A stretch of DNA of 64,000 nt from Superficieibacter electus (GTDB lineage: Bacteria; Pseudomonadota; Gammaproteobacteria; Enterobacterales; Enterobacteriaceae). This document shows, in pieces, positions 20,363 to 31,445 of the stretch. The DNA is taken from contig NZ_PQGD01000006.1 in NCBI RefSeq assembly GCF_002915575.1, positions 62,001-126,000 on the forward strand. The letters are read 5' to 3'. Position 1 is the stretch's first letter; each line of letters begins with the position of its first letter. Under the pieces are notes generated by a model. The model ran no database searches, had not been told where the DNA came from, and was given only the letters and a program-made list of their open reading frames with translations. The position numbers were made by a program, and so were the translations under genes.

Positions 20363-20461
20363 GTCGGGTAGTGGCTTCGCCTTACCCGGCCTACCAAAAC
20401 CTCCAACATCAATACGTTATGCATAATCCGTAGGCCTGTGCAAGCGAAGCGCCGCCAGGCA
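20363..20461. repeat. REP (BIME-like) pair between asnS and ompF
   Basis: Two REP-type palindromic units in inverted orientation are seen: 20363-20394 (GTCGGGTAGTGGCTTCGCC and on) and 20430-20461 (GTAGGCCTGTGCAAGCGAAG and on). About 35 bases separate them. Both have the GC-rich imperfect stem and the GTAGGCC/GGCCTAC ends typical of enterobacterial REP elements. They lie between two similar hairpins. Confidence 0.75.
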
Positions 20462-20493
20462 TCATGCCACGGTATAACGTTTGTCAGCAGTCT

Positions 20494-20520
20494 GAAGCCA
20501 GCTTTAGCTGGCTTTTCTTT
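20494..20520 (+). terminator. Second terminator-like hairpin upstream of ompF
   Basis: The stem AAGCCAGC / GCTGGCTT with loop TTTA is followed by TTCTTTAATT. It repeats the stem of the hairpin at 20297-20320 and has the better T tract. Confidence 0.65.
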
Positions 20521-20865
20521 AATTCGCTTAATTTTGTCAATAACCTTCAGCAAAAACGCCTTTCAACCTGCTTTCGCGTCAGGACTGTAACATGCCATTT
20601 CAAAGTTACAAAAATGTACAAAATTTATCCCACATTCTTATTGCGCCTAAGTTATTTCTTACCCCATAGCATAATTTAACCCCAAATAACGGAAGTCTGG
20701 ATGGCTAAATTTTGCCAGAGGAAAAAACGTGAATGGATCGCTTTAGCGATAAGAAAGGCTTTTATCTAAATTAAATATAAGGATTTCATATATATAGGAT
20801 ACAAAGCGCTGTTTTAACACTCAATCACTTCGGAATTTAGAGGTGACTCACAAAGTTCCTCAAAA
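20521..20865. other. AT-rich spacer upstream of the ompF promoter
   Basis: This stretch of about 345 bases is AT-rich and holds no ORF with coding character. Apart from possible upstream OmpR or IHF sites, which I cannot place with confidence, I see nothing definite in it. Confidence 0.5.
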
Positions 20866-20959
20866 TACACAAAATTTTACACATTATTTCTTTTTGTTAC
20901 CTATTTAAGACATTTGTAGCACTTTCAGGCTAGCGAAACGTTGTTATGAATGGAAAGAT
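20866..20959 (+). promoter_or_regulatory. ompF promoter with three OmpR boxes
   Basis: Three adjacent 20-bp blocks match the E. coli F1, F2 and F3 OmpR sites: 20866-20885, 20886-20905 (ATTTCTTTTTGTTACCTATT) and 20906-20925 (TAAGACATTTGTAGCACTTT). The conserved TAGCGAAACG follows and a -10 like AAAGAT lies at 20954-20959, placing the start near 20966. The arrangement implies osmolarity control through EnvZ/OmpR. Confidence 0.82.
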
Positions 20960-20965
20960 GCCTCT

Positions 20966-21077
20966 CAGACACAGAAAGACACCAAACTCTCATCAATGGT
21001 TCCGTAAATTTATATTGACAGAATTTATTGGCGGCAGTGGCAGGTGTTCAAAAAAAAACCAATGAGGGTAATAAATA
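20966..21077 (+). promoter_or_regulatory. ompF 5' leader with MicF-pairing region
   Basis: The leader of about 112 nt keeps CACCAAACTCTCATCAATGG and GGCAGTGGCAGGTGTTCA, both nearly identical to E. coli. The ribosome site GAGGG lies 10 bases before ATG. In E. coli the sRNA MicF pairs across the ribosome site and start codon; the last 45 bases here would keep that target. MicF itself is not in the window. Confidence 0.7.
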
Positions 21078-22172
21078 ATGATGAAGCGCAATATCCTGGC
21101 AGTGGTTATCCCTGCCCTGCTGGTAGCGGGTGCGGCTAACGCTGCTGAAGTTTACAACAAAGATGGCAACAAAGTTGATATTTACGGTAAAGCAGTAGGT
21201 CTGCACTACTTCTCAAAAGATAACGGCGATAACAGCTACGGTGGTGACGGCGATCAGACCTACGCCCGTCTTGGTTTTAAAGGGGAAACTCAGATTAATG
21301 ACCAACTGACCGGTTACGGCCAGTGGGAATATCAGTTCAACGGTAACAACTCTGAAGGCGCTGACGCGCAGAACGGCAACAAAACCCGTCTGGCATTCGC
21401 CGGTCTGAAATTCGGTGACGCAGGCTCCTTCGACTACGGTCGTAACTACGGCCTGGTTTACGATGCTCTGGGTTACACCGACATGCTGCCTGAATTCGGC
21501 GGCGACACTGCAGCTTCTGACCAGTTCTTCGCTGGCCGTACTGGCGGTCTGGCAACGTACCGTAACTCCAACTTCTTCGGTCTGGTTGACGGTCTGAACT
21601 TTGCTGCACAGTACCTGGGCAAAAACGAGCGTTCTACCGTTAACCGTTCTAACGGCGACGGCTGGGCTGGCTCTCTGAGCTACGAAGTTGACGGTTTCGG
21701 TATCGTAGGTGCTTATGGTGCAGCTGACCGTACCAATGACCAGGAAGCAATGGCTCTGGGCGACGGTGCGAAAGCTGAGCAGTGGGCAACGTCTGTGAAG
21801 TATGACGCGAATAACGTCTACCTGGCAGCAACCTATAGCGAAACCCGTAACGCTTCCCGCATTTCCGGCACCCGTAATGGTGTTGACGTAAGCGGTTACG
21901 CGAACAAAACTGAAGACGTGCTGTTGGTTGCACAGTATCAGTTCGACTTCGGTCTGCGTCCGTCCCTGGGCTATACCAAATCTAAAGCGAAAGATGTTGA
22001 AGGTATTGGCGATGTTGATATCTACAACTACTTCGAAGTGGGCGCTACCTACTACTTCAACAAAAACATGTCTACCTACGTAGACTACATCATCAACCAA
22101 ATCGACAGCGACAACGAGCTGGGCATTGGTTCTGATGACACTGTTGCAGTGGGTATCGTTTACCAGTTCTAA
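21078..22172 (+). CDS. ompF: Outer-membrane porin OmpF
   Basis: The 364-residue precursor has a 22-residue signal peptide ([10 protein letters not shown] through AANA) cleaved before AEVYNKDG. The mature chain forms a 16-strand trimeric beta-barrel for passive diffusion of small solutes. The constriction-loop motif [14 protein letters not shown] is present, and the chain ends in the terminal phenylalanine (GIVYQF) needed for barrel assembly. The sequence is much nearer to E. coli OmpF than to Salmonella OmpF, by recall. Surface loops differ from E. coli, as expected for phage and antibody targets. It has its own OmpR promoter and terminator. Confidence 0.96.
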   Translation: MMKRNILAVVIPALLVAGAANAAEVYNKDGNKVDIYGKAVGLHYFSKDNGDNSYGGDGDQTYARLGFKGETQINDQLTGYGQWEYQFNGNNSEGADAQNGNKTRLAFAGLKFGDAGSFDYGRNYGLVYDALGYTDMLPEFGGDTAASDQFFAGRTGGLATYRNSNFFGLVDGLNFAAQYLGKNERSTVNRSNGDGWAGSLSYEVDGFGIVGAYGAADRTNDQEAMALGDGAKAEQWATSVKYDANNVYLAATYSETRNASRISGTRNGVDVSGYANKTEDVLLVAQYQFDFGLRPSLGYTKSKAKDVEGIGDVDIYNYFEVGATYYFNKNMSTYVDYIINQIDSDNELGIGSDDTVAVGIVYQF

Positions 22173-22195
22173 TAACACCACTGTTATATGCTTGA

Positions 22196-22222
22196 AAAAC
22201 AGGACTTCGGTCCTGTTTTTTT
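22196..22222 (+). terminator. Rho-independent terminator of ompF
   Basis: The stem AACAGGAC / GTCCTGTT with a TTCG loop is followed by a run of T. It starts about 24 bases after the ompF stop. Confidence 0.93.
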
Positions 22223-22351
22223 ATGTCTGTCAGCAAAAAATTTTCTCCTGTAAAAAGACCCGCGCTTTTTGTCGCAAACGGTTGGCATTTGCTCAATCTC
22301 CCGTTAACCTGATAGCGGATCTCCCTTCTGTAATCACAATGGAACTTCGCC

Positions 22352-23542
22352 ATGTTTGAGAACATTACCGCAGCCCCCGCGGACCCAATTCTGGGCCTTG
22401 CCGATCTGTTTCGTGCCGATGACCGTCCGGGAAAAATTAATCTCGGTATCGGCGTTTATAAAGATGAAACCGGCAAAACGCCGGTACTGACCAGCGTGAA
22501 GAAAGCAGAACAATATCTGCTGGAAAATGAAAACACCAAAAACTACCTCGGCATTGACGGCATTGCGGAATTTGGCCGTTGTACTCAGGAGCTGTTATTC
22601 GGCAAGGGCAGCACGATCGTCAGCGATCAACGTGCTCGCACTGCCCAGACGCCTGGTGGTACCGGCGCACTGCGCGTGGCGGCCGATTTTATCGCGAAGA
22701 ATACCGACGTTAAGCGGGTCTGGGTCAGTAATCCGAGCTGGCCAAACCATAAAGGTGTGTTTAACGCGGCGGGCCTGGAGGTCCGTGAATACAACTACTA
22801 TGACGCTGCGAATCATGCGCTCGATTTTGATGGCCTGCTGGCGAGCCTGAATGAGGCGCAGGCAGGTGACGTGGTGCTTTTCCACGGCTGCTGTCATAAC
22901 CCGACGGGTATCGATCCTACGCTGGAACAGTGGCAACAGCTGGCGCAACTGTCGGTTGAAAAAGGCTGGTTACCGCTGTTCGATTTCGCCTATCAGGGTT
23001 TTGCCCGCGGGCTGGAAGAAGATGCCGAAGGCCTGCGCGCGTTTGCCGCCCTGCACCAGGAGCTGATTGTCGCCAGTTCATTCTCCAAAAACTTCGGCCT
23101 GTACAACGAGCGTGTCGGGGCCTGTACGCTGGTGGCGAGTGATGCGGCAACCGCCGATCGCGCATTCAGTCAAATGAAATCGACGATTCGTGCAAACTAC
23201 TCGAACCCACCGGCACACGGTGCTGCGGTGGTAGCGACTATTCTCAGCAACGACGCGCTGCGCGCCATCTGGGAGCAGGAGCTGAACGATATGCGTCAGC
23301 GTATTCAACGTATGCGGATACTGTTCGTTAACACACTTCAGGAAAAAGGCGCAAATCGTGACTTTAGTTTTATCACCCAACAAAACGGCATGTTTTCGTT
23401 TAGCGGGCTGACGAAAGACCAGGTGCTGCGTCTGCGCGAAGAGTTTGGAGTTTATGCGGTGGCCTCCGGACGCGTTAACGTGGCCGGGATGACGCCTGAT
23501 AATATGTCACCTCTGTGCGAGGCAATCGTCGCGGTGCTGTAA
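22352..23542 (+). CDS. aspC: Aspartate aminotransferase
   Basis: The 396-residue PLP enzyme matches E. coli AspC in length. It interconverts aspartate and oxaloacetate with glutamate/2-oxoglutarate. The PLP lysine is in [15 protein letters not shown]. The cofactor-binding asparagine lies in CHNPTGID, and the substrate arginine is near the C-terminus ([10 protein letters not shown]). It is a single-gene unit between ompF and the convergent gloC, with a shared terminator. Confidence 0.97.
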   Translation: MFENITAAPADPILGLADLFRADDRPGKINLGIGVYKDETGKTPVLTSVKKAEQYLLENENTKNYLGIDGIAEFGRCTQELLFGKGSTIVSDQRARTAQTPGGTGALRVAADFIAKNTDVKRVWVSNPSWPNHKGVFNAAGLEVREYNYYDAANHALDFDGLLASLNEAQAGDVVLFHGCCHNPTGIDPTLEQWQQLAQLSVEKGWLPLFDFAYQGFARGLEEDAEGLRAFAALHQELIVASSFSKNFGLYNERVGACTLVASDAATADRAFSQMKSTIRANYSNPPAHGAAVVATILSNDALRAIWEQELNDMRQRIQRMRILFVNTLQEKGANRDFSFITQQNGMFSFSGLTKDQVLRLREEFGVYAVASGRVNVAGMTPDNMSPLCEAIVAVL

Positions 23543-23557
23543 GCGCGATAACGCCAT

Positions 23558-23590
23558 AAAAAAAGCCGCATCCATTTGCGGCTTTTTTTC
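23558..23590. terminator. Bidirectional terminator between aspC and gloC
   Basis: AAAAAAAGCCGCA / TGCGGCTTTTTTT forms a stem with A and T runs on both sides, serving both convergent genes. Confidence 0.92.
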
Positions 23591-23601
23591 AGCAACAGGC
23601 T

Positions 23602-24249
23602 TTACCAGACCGGCATCTCATCCTGAAGAAAAGGGTTATGCAGTCTTTCATGGCCAAGCGTCGACATTGGGCCGTGGCCGGGGATAAACGTCACGTCATC
23701 ACCCAGCGGCAGCAATTTTCGCTTGATCGCCTCAATAAGCTGACCATGATCGCCGCGCGGAAAATCACTGCGCCCCACTCCGCCTTTAAAAATCACGTCC
23801 CCGGATACCAGCAGACGCGAGAGTGGATCGAAAAAAACAATGTGCCCTGGCGTATGGCCCGGACAATGTAATACCTCAAGACTCACGTTACCAACGCTCA
23901 CTTTGTCGCCCTCGCTAAGCCAGCGATCCGGCGTCAATGGCTGACAATCTTCCAGCCCGAACATCCTGCTTTGCGCGGGTAATCCCTGAAGCCAGAACTC
24001 ATCTTCTTTTTCCGGCCCCACAATCGGTACGCTGTAGAATTCCGCCAGCTCCGCTGCGGCACCCACGTGGTCGAGGTGCCCATGGGTGAGCAAAATTTGC
24101 ATTAGCGTCACGCCGGACGCGGCAACGTCCTGTTTAATGCGTTCGGCGTCACCGCCAGGATCGACCAGCGCCGCCAGTTTTGTCTGTTCACACCAGATCA
24201 GTGAACAATTCTGGGAGAAGGCCGTAACCGGAATAATACGATAGTTCAT
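23602..24249 (-). CDS. gloC: GloC (YcbL), type II glyoxalase / hydroxyacylglutathione hydrolase
   Basis: The 215-residue protein has the metallo-beta-lactamase fold with the metal motif [14 protein letters not shown] (HxHxDH). Further metal ligands appear in HCPGHTPG and in the C-terminal FIPGHGP. It hydrolyses S-D-lactoylglutathione in methylglyoxal detoxification; E. coli has a second enzyme, GloB, elsewhere. It lies 26 bases after ycbK on the same strand. Confidence 0.95.
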   Translation of the reverse strand: MNYRIIPVTAFSQNCSLIWCEQTKLAALVDPGGDAERIKQDVAASGVTLMQILLTHGHLDHVGAAAELAEFYSVPIVGPEKEDEFWLQGLPAQSRMFGLEDCQPLTPDRWLSEGDKVSVGNVSLEVLHCPGHTPGHIVFFDPLSRLLVSGDVIFKGGVGRSDFPRGDHGQLIEAIKRKLLPLGDDVTFIPGHGPMSTLGHERLHNPFLQDEMPVW

Positions 24250-24275
24250 GCTGCTCCTGATTCATTAAGCACTGA

Positions 24276-24827
24276 TTACCAGTGGCGCACTGGCCCGGTA
24301 TCAATGTGCACAAAGTTGCTACTCGGATAGTATCCTACACCACCTGAGCGCATAGATAACGCGGCTTTGCGAACATTACTTAATGAAAGGCCTTCAATGT
24401 GAAAATCCATTGCCTGCCCTTTGGTGTGGTAGCTGTTTTTTGCCACACCGCTACTGTGCCTGCGCAGATCATCGTTAGTGTTTAATGAACGATAACCGGA
24501 AATAAGTTGTACCGGCTTACGCGTGCCCAGCAATCCCTGTAAACGATAAAGCTGATCAAACAATTTCGGATCGATGGATTTTATTTTATTCGCGCGATAG
24601 TCACGGAAAAAATGGTTTAGTTTTGCTAATTCATCCTGAATATAGCCTCTGCCATCGAAAAACTCCGCTTTAATTGATTCCCCGGTATGCAGGTTGTTCA
24701 ACGTCAAAATACGCGGACGTGGGGTCGAGAGGGTGGCAAATGCAGGCGTCGGTACGATGACAGCTGCGCCCAGCGCAACGCCACCTAACGCCAGCAGTTT
24801 GCGGCGATTAGCGTCAAATTTGTCCAT
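24276..24827 (-). CDS. ycbK: YcbK, Tat-exported DUF882 / M15-like peptidase-family protein
   Basis: The start at 24827 (MDKFDANRRKLLALGGVALG) gives 183 residues (E. coli 182) and a twin-arginine signal. Longer in-frame starts reach into the ldtD terminator region and are not supported. After the signal comes an M15-type zinc-peptidase fold with SGYRSLNTND, SYHTKGQAMDFH and FVHIDTG, which carry the metal-binding His and Asp residues. A periplasmic role in peptidoglycan processing is inferred from the family and from the neighbouring ldtD; the exact substrate is not established. Confidence 0.93.
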   Translation of the reverse strand: MDKFDANRRKLLALGGVALGAAVIVPTPAFATLSTPRPRILTLNNLHTGESIKAEFFDGRGYIQDELAKLNHFFRDYRANKIKSIDPKLFDQLYRLQGLLGTRKPVQLISGYRSLNTNDDLRRHSSGVAKNSYHTKGQAMDFHIEGLSLSNVRKAALSMRSGGVGYYPSSNFVHIDTGPVRHW

Positions 24828-24936
24828 GATAATCAGGTCTACAGTAAAAGTATTAGTGTTGGTAATTAATGCACTTCTGGCGCACGAAAGCACCTTACCG
24901 GGCATTAACTTCGCCGTCAAGGCTACCAAACCCAGC

Positions 24937-24973
24937 AAAAACGGGCCATGCAGCGATGCAGACCCGTTTTTTT
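24937..24973 (-). terminator. Terminator between ldtD and ycbK
   Basis: On the minus strand a long imperfect hairpin with outer stem AAAACGGG / CCCGTTTT and inner GCATCGCTGC region ends in TTTTTGC. It lies about 45 bases after the ldtD stop. Confidence 0.75.
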
Positions 24974-25013
24974 ACTGATACTTTCGGCACTTACTTTTTC
25001 TGAACTACTTCAT

Positions 25014-26822
25014 TTACCTGATTAATTGTTCCGCTTTTTCCATAATTTGTGCGCCAGATCGCGCGGTGAGATCATATTTGTAAATATCTGTTCGATACTG
25101 CGCCTTGCCATCCGCGCCAATAAACGCCGTCAAATAATAGAGATTCACCGGGATGGTTTGCGGAATATTAACGTAGCGGGTATCGCCTTGTTTTAACGCC
25201 CCGGAAATGCGGGCGTCATTCCAGCCGGCGTCCGTTAATAACATATTTGCCAGTTCAGACGCTTTGTTGACGCGTACGCAGCCGGAACTCAGCGCCCGCG
25301 CATCGCGCTGGAACAGATTATGGTTCGGCGTATCATGCAGATAGATGGCATCTGAACTTGGCATATTAAATTTATAGCGACCCAGCGAGTTATGCGCGCC
25401 CGGAGCCTGCTGGAAACGGAACGGTAAATTCGATGGCGTAATAGTCGCCCAGTCTACATTCCAGGGATCAATCGCTTCGTTGCTGTTCCAGCCACGCATC
25501 ACCGTATAACCGTGGCGCTCAAGATAACCCGGATCGTTCCATACTTTCGGCAGAATATCCTTACGTGCAAGCGTAGGCGGAACATTCCACGGCGGATTGA
25601 CCACCACATTATTCAGCGCGCTGCTCATCATTGGCGTCTTACGGTCGGGACGCCCGACGATGACGCGCGAATCCAGCACCGGATCACCATTCTGATAGTA
25701 CACCAGCGAATAAGCCGGAATATTAACCATAATGCCGGTGGAGAGTTTACCTGGTAGCAGGCGTAAACGCTGAATATTAAGCGCCAGCACGCCTGCACGC
25801 TGCGCCGGAGAGACGTTCAGCCAGTCGCGAGTGGCACCGCCGATAACGCCATCAGCACCCAGCCCCTGCCACGACTGAAAACGCTTCACCGCGTCAACCA
25901 GCGTCTTGTCATAAGCTGCTCGTACAGGCTGAGTGGCTTTTTTAGCCGGAATAGTCTCTTCTGCGCGGGTAGCCGAGGTGCTGACTACTGCGTCTCCAGG
26001 AAGCGCAATCTCAGGGCCGCCGTCCAGCATACCGTGACGCACGAGGATTTCGCGCAGCGCCGGAACGTCGTTGCTCCACTGCCCGGGTCGCAGCGACGCT
26101 TTGCTGGTCAACTGCGGCCACGGACGGCGATCTTCCGTCAGGGCCAGCAACGCCTGGTGCATCGCTTCATACTGCGGATGCTGTGGGGCTAACGTGGCGA
26201 TAAACTGCGGCAGCGAACCGTTATCCAGCGCCGTTTGCCACTGATTAATCACGGACAGCGGCGGCGTCGCCAGCGCATACGGTTTGCTGCTATAAAGCCA
26301 GCGATTGCCTTTTACCGGAATCCCGCTAACGAACTGCAAATAGCCCATCATGGCATCTGAAAGCACGACATCACGGGCCATACCGGTAACGGCAGGGTCG
26401 GTGAGTAACTGTACCCAGGTGGTAAACTGTGGCTGGAAGCCGGCAATGGCAACTTCGGCAAGCTGCTGCTGAAACGCCTTCACCGCCTCGCGATTTTCCC
26501 ACATCGGTTTCATATCACGCGCGGCATACAGTGCAGCCAGCGCATTTATATAAACCGGCGAATAGCCCGCCGGAAGCAGCGAGGTAATCTCAGTTCGTCC
26601 CGCCTGTGCAGAGGTGTTTTCCGGGAACGCTTTTTCTCCCGTCATCATTTCTACAGCGCTGGATTGTGCCAGCGGCTGTGCACCTTCACTTGTCGCGGCG
26701 ATGCTGTCCCCGGGTACGACTTCAGGCTCATCGGCCTGGGCGTTGAACAGTGGAGCAAATGCGAAAGCCAGACACAAACTTAATGCTGACCATCGACGAC
26801 CATAATTACGCGTTAGCAACAT
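25014..26822 (-). CDS. ldtD: LdtD (YcbB), L,D-transpeptidase
   Basis: The 602-residue protein (E. coli 615) makes 3-3 meso-diaminopimelate crosslinks in peptidoglycan and can bypass penicillin-binding proteins under beta-lactam stress. An N-terminal signal ([20 protein letters not shown]) leads to the periplasm. A scaffold follows with a peptidoglycan-binding domain ([20 protein letters not shown]). The YkuD catalytic domain has HDTPN, the SSGCVRV motif with the nucleophile at C515, and a capping loop. The length difference from E. coli lies in the variable region after the signal ([14 protein letters not shown]). Confidence 0.96.
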   Translation of the reverse strand: MLLTRNYGRRWSALSLCLAFAFAPLFNAQADEPEVVPGDSIAATSEGAQPLAQSSAVEMMTGEKAFPENTSAQAGRTEITSLLPAGYSPVYINALAALYAARDMKPMWENREAVKAFQQQLAEVAIAGFQPQFTTWVQLLTDPAVTGMARDVVLSDAMMGYLQFVSGIPVKGNRWLYSSKPYALATPPLSVINQWQTALDNGSLPQFIATLAPQHPQYEAMHQALLALTEDRRPWPQLTSKASLRPGQWSNDVPALREILVRHGMLDGGPEIALPGDAVVSTSATRAEETIPAKKATQPVRAAYDKTLVDAVKRFQSWQGLGADGVIGGATRDWLNVSPAQRAGVLALNIQRLRLLPGKLSTGIMVNIPAYSLVYYQNGDPVLDSRVIVGRPDRKTPMMSSALNNVVVNPPWNVPPTLARKDILPKVWNDPGYLERHGYTVMRGWNSNEAIDPWNVDWATITPSNLPFRFQQAPGAHNSLGRYKFNMPSSDAIYLHDTPNHNLFQRDARALSSGCVRVNKASELANMLLTDAGWNDARISGALKQGDTRYVNIPQTIPVNLYYLTAFIGADGKAQYRTDIYKYDLTARSGAQIMEKAEQLIR

Positions 26823-26949
26823 CCCTTGCCCCCTGTTTTAACGATGTAATGTCCGCTTACTTTCAGTATATAAAGACAAAACCGGTTTTGCCTTACCTAA
26901 TGTAAAGAAGATTAAAGATATTATCACCGTTCTAAGGTAATACTGAATA

Positions 26950-26982
26950 CAAAAAAGGCGGCATTGCTGCCGCCTTTTCGGT
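26950..26982 (-). terminator. Rho-independent terminator of mukB
   Basis: On the minus strand AAAAGGCGGCA / TGCCGCCTTTTTT forms a stem with a short loop, starting about 20 bases after the mukB stop. Confidence 0.9.
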
Positions 26983-26996
26983 CCTTTTTCGGACAA

Positions 26997-29900
26997 TTAC
27001 GATGCGTCTGCGGTACCAGGAAGCGGCTCAGGTAATTGCGGGGCAAAGCCACGCAGCCCCACCACATGTACATGCTCCGTATTCTGAAACACTTTACGCA
27101 CCAGTTTGTAGGTGGTGCCTTTTTCCGGGCTAATGTTCTCTGGCGCAGCGATGATTAGCTGCATTTCAAGGCGATCGCACAGTTCAAACAGCGTGGCGAT
27201 GGAGCGCGCATCCAGACGGGCGGCTTCATCAAGGAACAGCAGGCGGCACGGCGAAATATCTTTTCCGCGCAGACGGCGCGATTCGTCTTCCCAGCTCTGC
27301 ACCACCATCACCAGAATGGACATCCCGGTACCGATCGCTTCCCCCGTAGACAGCGCCCCGGACTCAGCACGCAGCCAGCCGTCAGATCCACGGTTGACTT
27401 CCACTTCCATCTCCAGATAGTTACGGTAGTCCAGCAGTTCTTCACCAATGGTTTGCGGCGTGCGCTGACCCATGTCGATTTGCGGGTTCAGACGCTGATA
27501 CAGCTTCGCCAGCGCTTCCGAAAAAGTCAGGCGGTTGCTGTTAAACAGATCCTGATGCTGCTCGTGCTGCTCCGAAAGCACATCCAGTAGCGTGGCATGG
27601 GCCTCACGCACGTTGACGTTAAGGCGCACGCTGTTAACCTGGCCAAAGGAGACGCTTTGCAGCCCCTGGTTTAGCATCCGGATACGGTTCTGTTCGCGTT
27701 GAATGGTCTTGCGGATAATATTCGCCGCGCTTTTCGAGCTAATTGCCAGTTTCTGCTCGCGGCTGGTCAGCTCCTCCGTCAGACGACTGAGTTCAATCTC
27801 CATCTGCTCAATAGCTTCAACCGGATCGTCGGTACGAATGATATCCTGACGGATACGCTCGCGCAGATGCTGATAAACGGCGACGAAGAACTGAATTTTA
27901 CGCTCCGGCCGTTTCGGATCTTCCGACATCCGTAGCACATCGCGCAGATGTTCGTTATCGGCCACCGCCAGACGCAGCGCACCGAGCGCCTTATCCGACA
28001 TCGAGCGCAGTTCATCTGCGGACAGATAGGCCAGTTCGCGACGATGCAGGCGACGTTCGACACCGTTGTCTTTTACCAGCCGCATTACCGCACACCAACC
28101 CGCTTTCGCACTAACAACTTGCTCGCGCATGGCGAGATAATCCCGCTCCAGTACGCGCAGCTTGCGGGTCAGGTTATCCATTTCTGCTTCGCAGAAGGTT
28201 AACGCTTTTTCCAGTTGGTTACGGCGTGCACGGTTGTTACTCAACTGGCTGTGCAATTCATCACGACGGCTGCGGGCGCGCTCTTCAGCACCATTGTCCG
28301 CGCGCACGCCAATGTCCTGTAATTCTTTGTGCAGATCGCCCAGCAGCTCTTTTTTGGTGTCATACGAGCTTTTCAGCGACGCCAGCACCTGATTGTACTG
28401 GCTGAGCTGGGCAGCATGCGCACGCAGGGCTTCACGCGCGCGGGTACGTTCAGATTCCGCCTGTTCAAGACGCTGGCGCAGTTTTTCGTTCAGATCGCTG
28501 TTGCCGCTAAGCATTTCTGCCGAGTCAGAATAGCCAAAGTGCGCCCGGCGCTGCACCACCTCGGTGAGGGCAAACGCCTGCTGGCGAGCGTCGCGCTGGG
28601 TTTGCTGCGACCAGGCGTAATCTTCTTTCAGTTGCTCGAACTGCTCCGGGTCGCTTTGCAGAACCGACACCAGCGGCTCAAGTTTTGCCAGTTGATTACC
28701 GTGCTGCTGGATAAAGCGCACCGCTTCCTGTGCCTCATCCAGCCGCTCCTGAATTTCATCAACGCGATCGGCAAGGGTTTCATCGGCCAGCAGATTCAGA
28801 CGCGGCAGCAGGCGGTTAAGCTGCGACACGCCCTCTTTCGCCAGTTCAAACTGCGCGCGTTGCTGCTCGTTATCGCTTTCATGCGTATCTATCGCCCGTT
28901 CCAGTTCGCCACGGCGGGTAGTCAACTGGCGGATTTCCACTTCCGGGTCGTCTTTAAACGCGACCGCCAGATGGCTGCCGATGAAGCGGCTGAACGCCTG
29001 ATGCAGGCGCTGGGTTTTCTGCACGTCGAACGAGAGCGTGGCAAAACGCTCGGAAAGCGTTTCACGCTCGGCATGCAGGCTTTCAATGCGGCTTTCACGC
29101 GCGGCACGGCCAAATAACGGCAGTTCAGGGAAGCGGGAGTAACGCCACTGGCGGTCAGCGATTTTCACCACCACCGCTTTTTCCATCTCATCGACGGCAA
29201 ATACGCTGTCGTCAAACGACTGCGGATCGCCCTCGATCAGGTACAGATCTTCCGGGCAATCTTCCAGCCCTTCGAGCTGGTCGGTCAGCAGCGACAGATC
29301 CGGAACCACAATTGCATGCCGTGACGGCCCGTACAGTGCGGAGAAGTAGGGTGCATCCTCCAGGCTGACATCGTCATAAATTTCGGATAACAGTACGCCG
29401 CCAAAACGCTCTGCCAGTGCATTAAGACGCTGATCTTCAGAGCCGCCTGGCTGGCTGAGACGCTCAATCTCTTCATCAACCGCATTTTTGCGTGCGCCTA
29501 TCTCATCGCGCCCGACGATAGACTCACGCTCGCGCTCCAGCAGTTGCTGAAGATATTCCGTGACGTCCTGGCTGGTTTCAAAGGTTTCGCCGCACTGTTC
29601 TGAGAGCTGATTGAGGCTGCTTTGGGCGGCCAGCCAGATCGGGGCACGTTTTTGCAGCGCCTGAATGCGCGCCTGGGTTTGCTCCAGCTCCTGACGCAGG
29701 TTCATACGCTTTTCGTGGGCGTTGGAAACGCTGTCTGAAAGGCTGTCAATTCGCGCTTCCAGCGCCTGGTGCAATTCCTCAAGCTCGTCAATATCGTAGC
29801 GTTTGCCCTGACGTTTGTTGAATTCAGACAGCAAACGTTCAGCGTCCTGCTGCTCACGCAGGCGCTGTTCCAGCTCGCTCAGACGGCTGCGCAGCGGCTG

Positions 29901-31445
29901 CGCCTGTTCGGCCAGATGGCGTTGGTTGACGCCGTCGCGCAGTAATTCGCGGGCAATGTCCCAGGCTTCATTACGCGCCAGAGGGCCGTTAATGGCTTCT
30001 ACCAGTTGAAACGCCTGCTCAAACTGCTTGTGCGCGGTTTGCGCCACGTTCATTTTTTGCTCAAGCGTTAACAGACGTTCGGTGGCTTCCTGCTCTTTCG
30101 CCTGAAAAGTTTCAAGCCATTCTTCGGCGCTGTTTGCCGTTAAATCCGGCAGATGACACAGTTCGCGCGCACGCTGGAGAGCCTGTAACGCCTGGTTGTA
30201 CTGGATAGCGCGGGTTTGCTGGACGTCCAGCGCTTGCTGATAGTCGGCAAGCTGGTTCTTAAGCTCGTCCACTTCCAGTTCAGCGGCTTCCGCCCGCGCT
30301 TCGTTATCTTCCTGCCGGTCAACGGCCTCCGCCACGACCTCGCTTTGCTCTTCAAAACGAATCTGCAGTTCTTCCAGATCCGCCTCATAGCGTTCAATTT
30401 TTTCCTGCTGACGCAGCGCGGTTTGCACCAGATTCAGATGATCGCTGGCCGCCTGATAATCGGCTTCCAGATCGCCTTCTGCCCCGTTATGCTCCTGAAG
30501 TTCACGCGCCATGTCGACGTGCTTGTACTGCTCAGCCGCCAGTTTCTTGCGTGATGTAAACAGCTCACGGCGGAATTCCAGCGCTTTATCAAGATGCACC
30601 CGGCGCTCATTGGCATGGCGCATATAGTCCGCCGCCACATAGTCCGTAGCTTCAGAAATAAGATGCTTAAACAGGTCGCGGTCTGACTGGGTGACGCGGA
30701 TGGCTTCCAGCGTCATGCGGTTTTCCCGCAGCGCCGCTTCCATATCCTGGAAGGCTTTACGTACGCCGCTGTTTTCCGGCAATAAGTAGTCGCGCAGCGA
30801 GCGGGTGATGGCGCTGGAGATACCGCCATACAGCGACGCTTCAATCAGGCGGTAGTATTTACTACGATCGGAAGCCGAACGCAGGCGACGGGCCACCACG
30901 CCCAGATCGAACATCAGCGAGTGATAGTCAGTAATCGAATTGAACTGCTTAAACTGTACGCCTTCAGTGGCTTCAAGTTTCTCTTTCAGCTCCTGAAGGG
31001 TTAATACGCGAGCCTGGCGCTCGTTCAGTGCTTCCGTCAGCAGTTCGGTCGGCCCGACGGACATTGGCAGGCCCTGAATGGCAAACGGTTTGATGTCAAC
31101 TTTGCGATCGCGCCCGGCGACCTGCTGTAAGCGGACGCCGACCAGTACGCGCTGGTGGCGTGAGTTGATGACATCCAGCACCGAGTAGCACACCCCGGCC
31201 TTCAGCTTACCATGCAGACCTTTATCACGGGAGCCGCTGGTGGCTCCGGCTTCGGTAGTGTTACGAAAGTGCAGCAGCGTCAAATCGGGGATCAGCGCCG
31301 TGACAAAAGCTGCCATCGTCGTGGACTTACCGGCCCCGTTACCGCCAGACAACGTGGTGACCAGTTCATCCAGGTCAAAGGTACGGGCAAAAAAACCGTT
31401 CCAGTTAATCAGCGTTAGCGAACGAAATTTACCGCGTTCTAACAT
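26997..31445 (-). CDS. mukB: MukB, SMC-like chromosome condensation ATPase
   Basis: The 1482-residue protein (E. coli 1486) has an N-terminal head with Walker [10 protein letters not shown] (34-42), long coiled coils, a central hinge (about 650-800) and a C-terminal head. The C-terminal head carries the signature [13 protein letters not shown] and Walker [12 protein letters not shown]. MukB dimers with MukE and MukF extrude loops and compact the chromosome, and the hinge binds topoisomerase IV. Its start overlaps the mukE stop by one base (TAATG), ending the cmoM-mukF-mukE-mukB operon. Confidence 0.98.
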   Translation of the reverse strand: MLERGKFRSLTLINWNGFFARTFDLDELVTTLSGGNGAGKSTTMAAFVTALIPDLTLLHFRNTTEAGATSGSRDKGLHGKLKAGVCYSVLDVINSRHQRVLVGVRLQQVAGRDRKVDIKPFAIQGLPMSVGPTELLTEALNERQARVLTLQELKEKLEATEGVQFKQFNSITDYHSLMFDLGVVARRLRSASDRSKYYRLIEASLYGGISSAITRSLRDYLLPENSGVRKAFQDMEAALRENRMTLEAIRVTQSDRDLFKHLISEATDYVAADYMRHANERRVHLDKALEFRRELFTSRKKLAAEQYKHVDMARELQEHNGAEGDLEADYQAASDHLNLVQTALRQQEKIERYEADLEELQIRFEEQSEVVAEAVDRQEDNEARAEAAELEVDELKNQLADYQQALDVQQTRAIQYNQALQALQRARELCHLPDLTANSAEEWLETFQAKEQEATERLLTLEQKMNVAQTAHKQFEQAFQLVEAINGPLARNEAWDIARELLRDGVNQRHLAEQAQPLRSRLSELEQRLREQQDAERLLSEFNKRQGKRYDIDELEELHQALEARIDSLSDSVSNAHEKRMNLRQELEQTQARIQALQKRAPIWLAAQSSLNQLSEQCGETFETSQDVTEYLQQLLERERESIVGRDEIGARKNAVDEEIERLSQPGGSEDQRLNALAERFGGVLLSEIYDDVSLEDAPYFSALYGPSRHAIVVPDLSLLTDQLEGLEDCPEDLYLIEGDPQSFDDSVFAVDEMEKAVVVKIADRQWRYSRFPELPLFGRAARESRIESLHAERETLSERFATLSFDVQKTQRLHQAFSRFIGSHLAVAFKDDPEVEIRQLTTRRGELERAIDTHESDNEQQRAQFELAKEGVSQLNRLLPRLNLLADETLADRVDEIQERLDEAQEAVRFIQQHGNQLAKLEPLVSVLQSDPEQFEQLKEDYAWSQQTQRDARQQAFALTEVVQRRAHFGYSDSAEMLSGNSDLNEKLRQRLEQAESERTRAREALRAHAAQLSQYNQVLASLKSSYDTKKELLGDLHKELQDIGVRADNGAEERARSRRDELHSQLSNNRARRNQLEKALTFCEAEMDNLTRKLRVLERDYLAMREQVVSAKAGWCAVMRLVKDNGVERRLHRRELAYLSADELRSMSDKALGALRLAVADNEHLRDVLRMSEDPKRPERKIQFFVAVYQHLRERIRQDIIRTDDPVEAIEQMEIELSRLTEELTSREQKLAISSKSAANIIRKTIQREQNRIRMLNQGLQSVSFGQVNSVRLNVNVREAHATLLDVLSEQHEQHQDLFNSNRLTFSEALAKLYQRLNPQIDMGQRTPQTIGEELLDYRNYLEMEVEVNRGSDGWLRAESGALSTGEAIGTGMSILVMVVQSWEDESRRLRGKDISPCRLLFLDEAARLDARSIATLFELCDRLEMQLIIAAPENISPEKGTTYKLVRKVFQNTEHVHVVGLRGFAPQLPEPLPGTADAS

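Noticed and set aside
21213-22181. 322-codon ORF antisense to ompF
   Set aside because: Same cause: biased codon use in an abundant protein. The translated product is valine- and threonine-rich and without domain pattern.
28329-29117. 262-codon plus-strand ORF inside mukB
   Set aside because: Mirror frame of coiled-coil coding sequence; no start signal and no conservation known.
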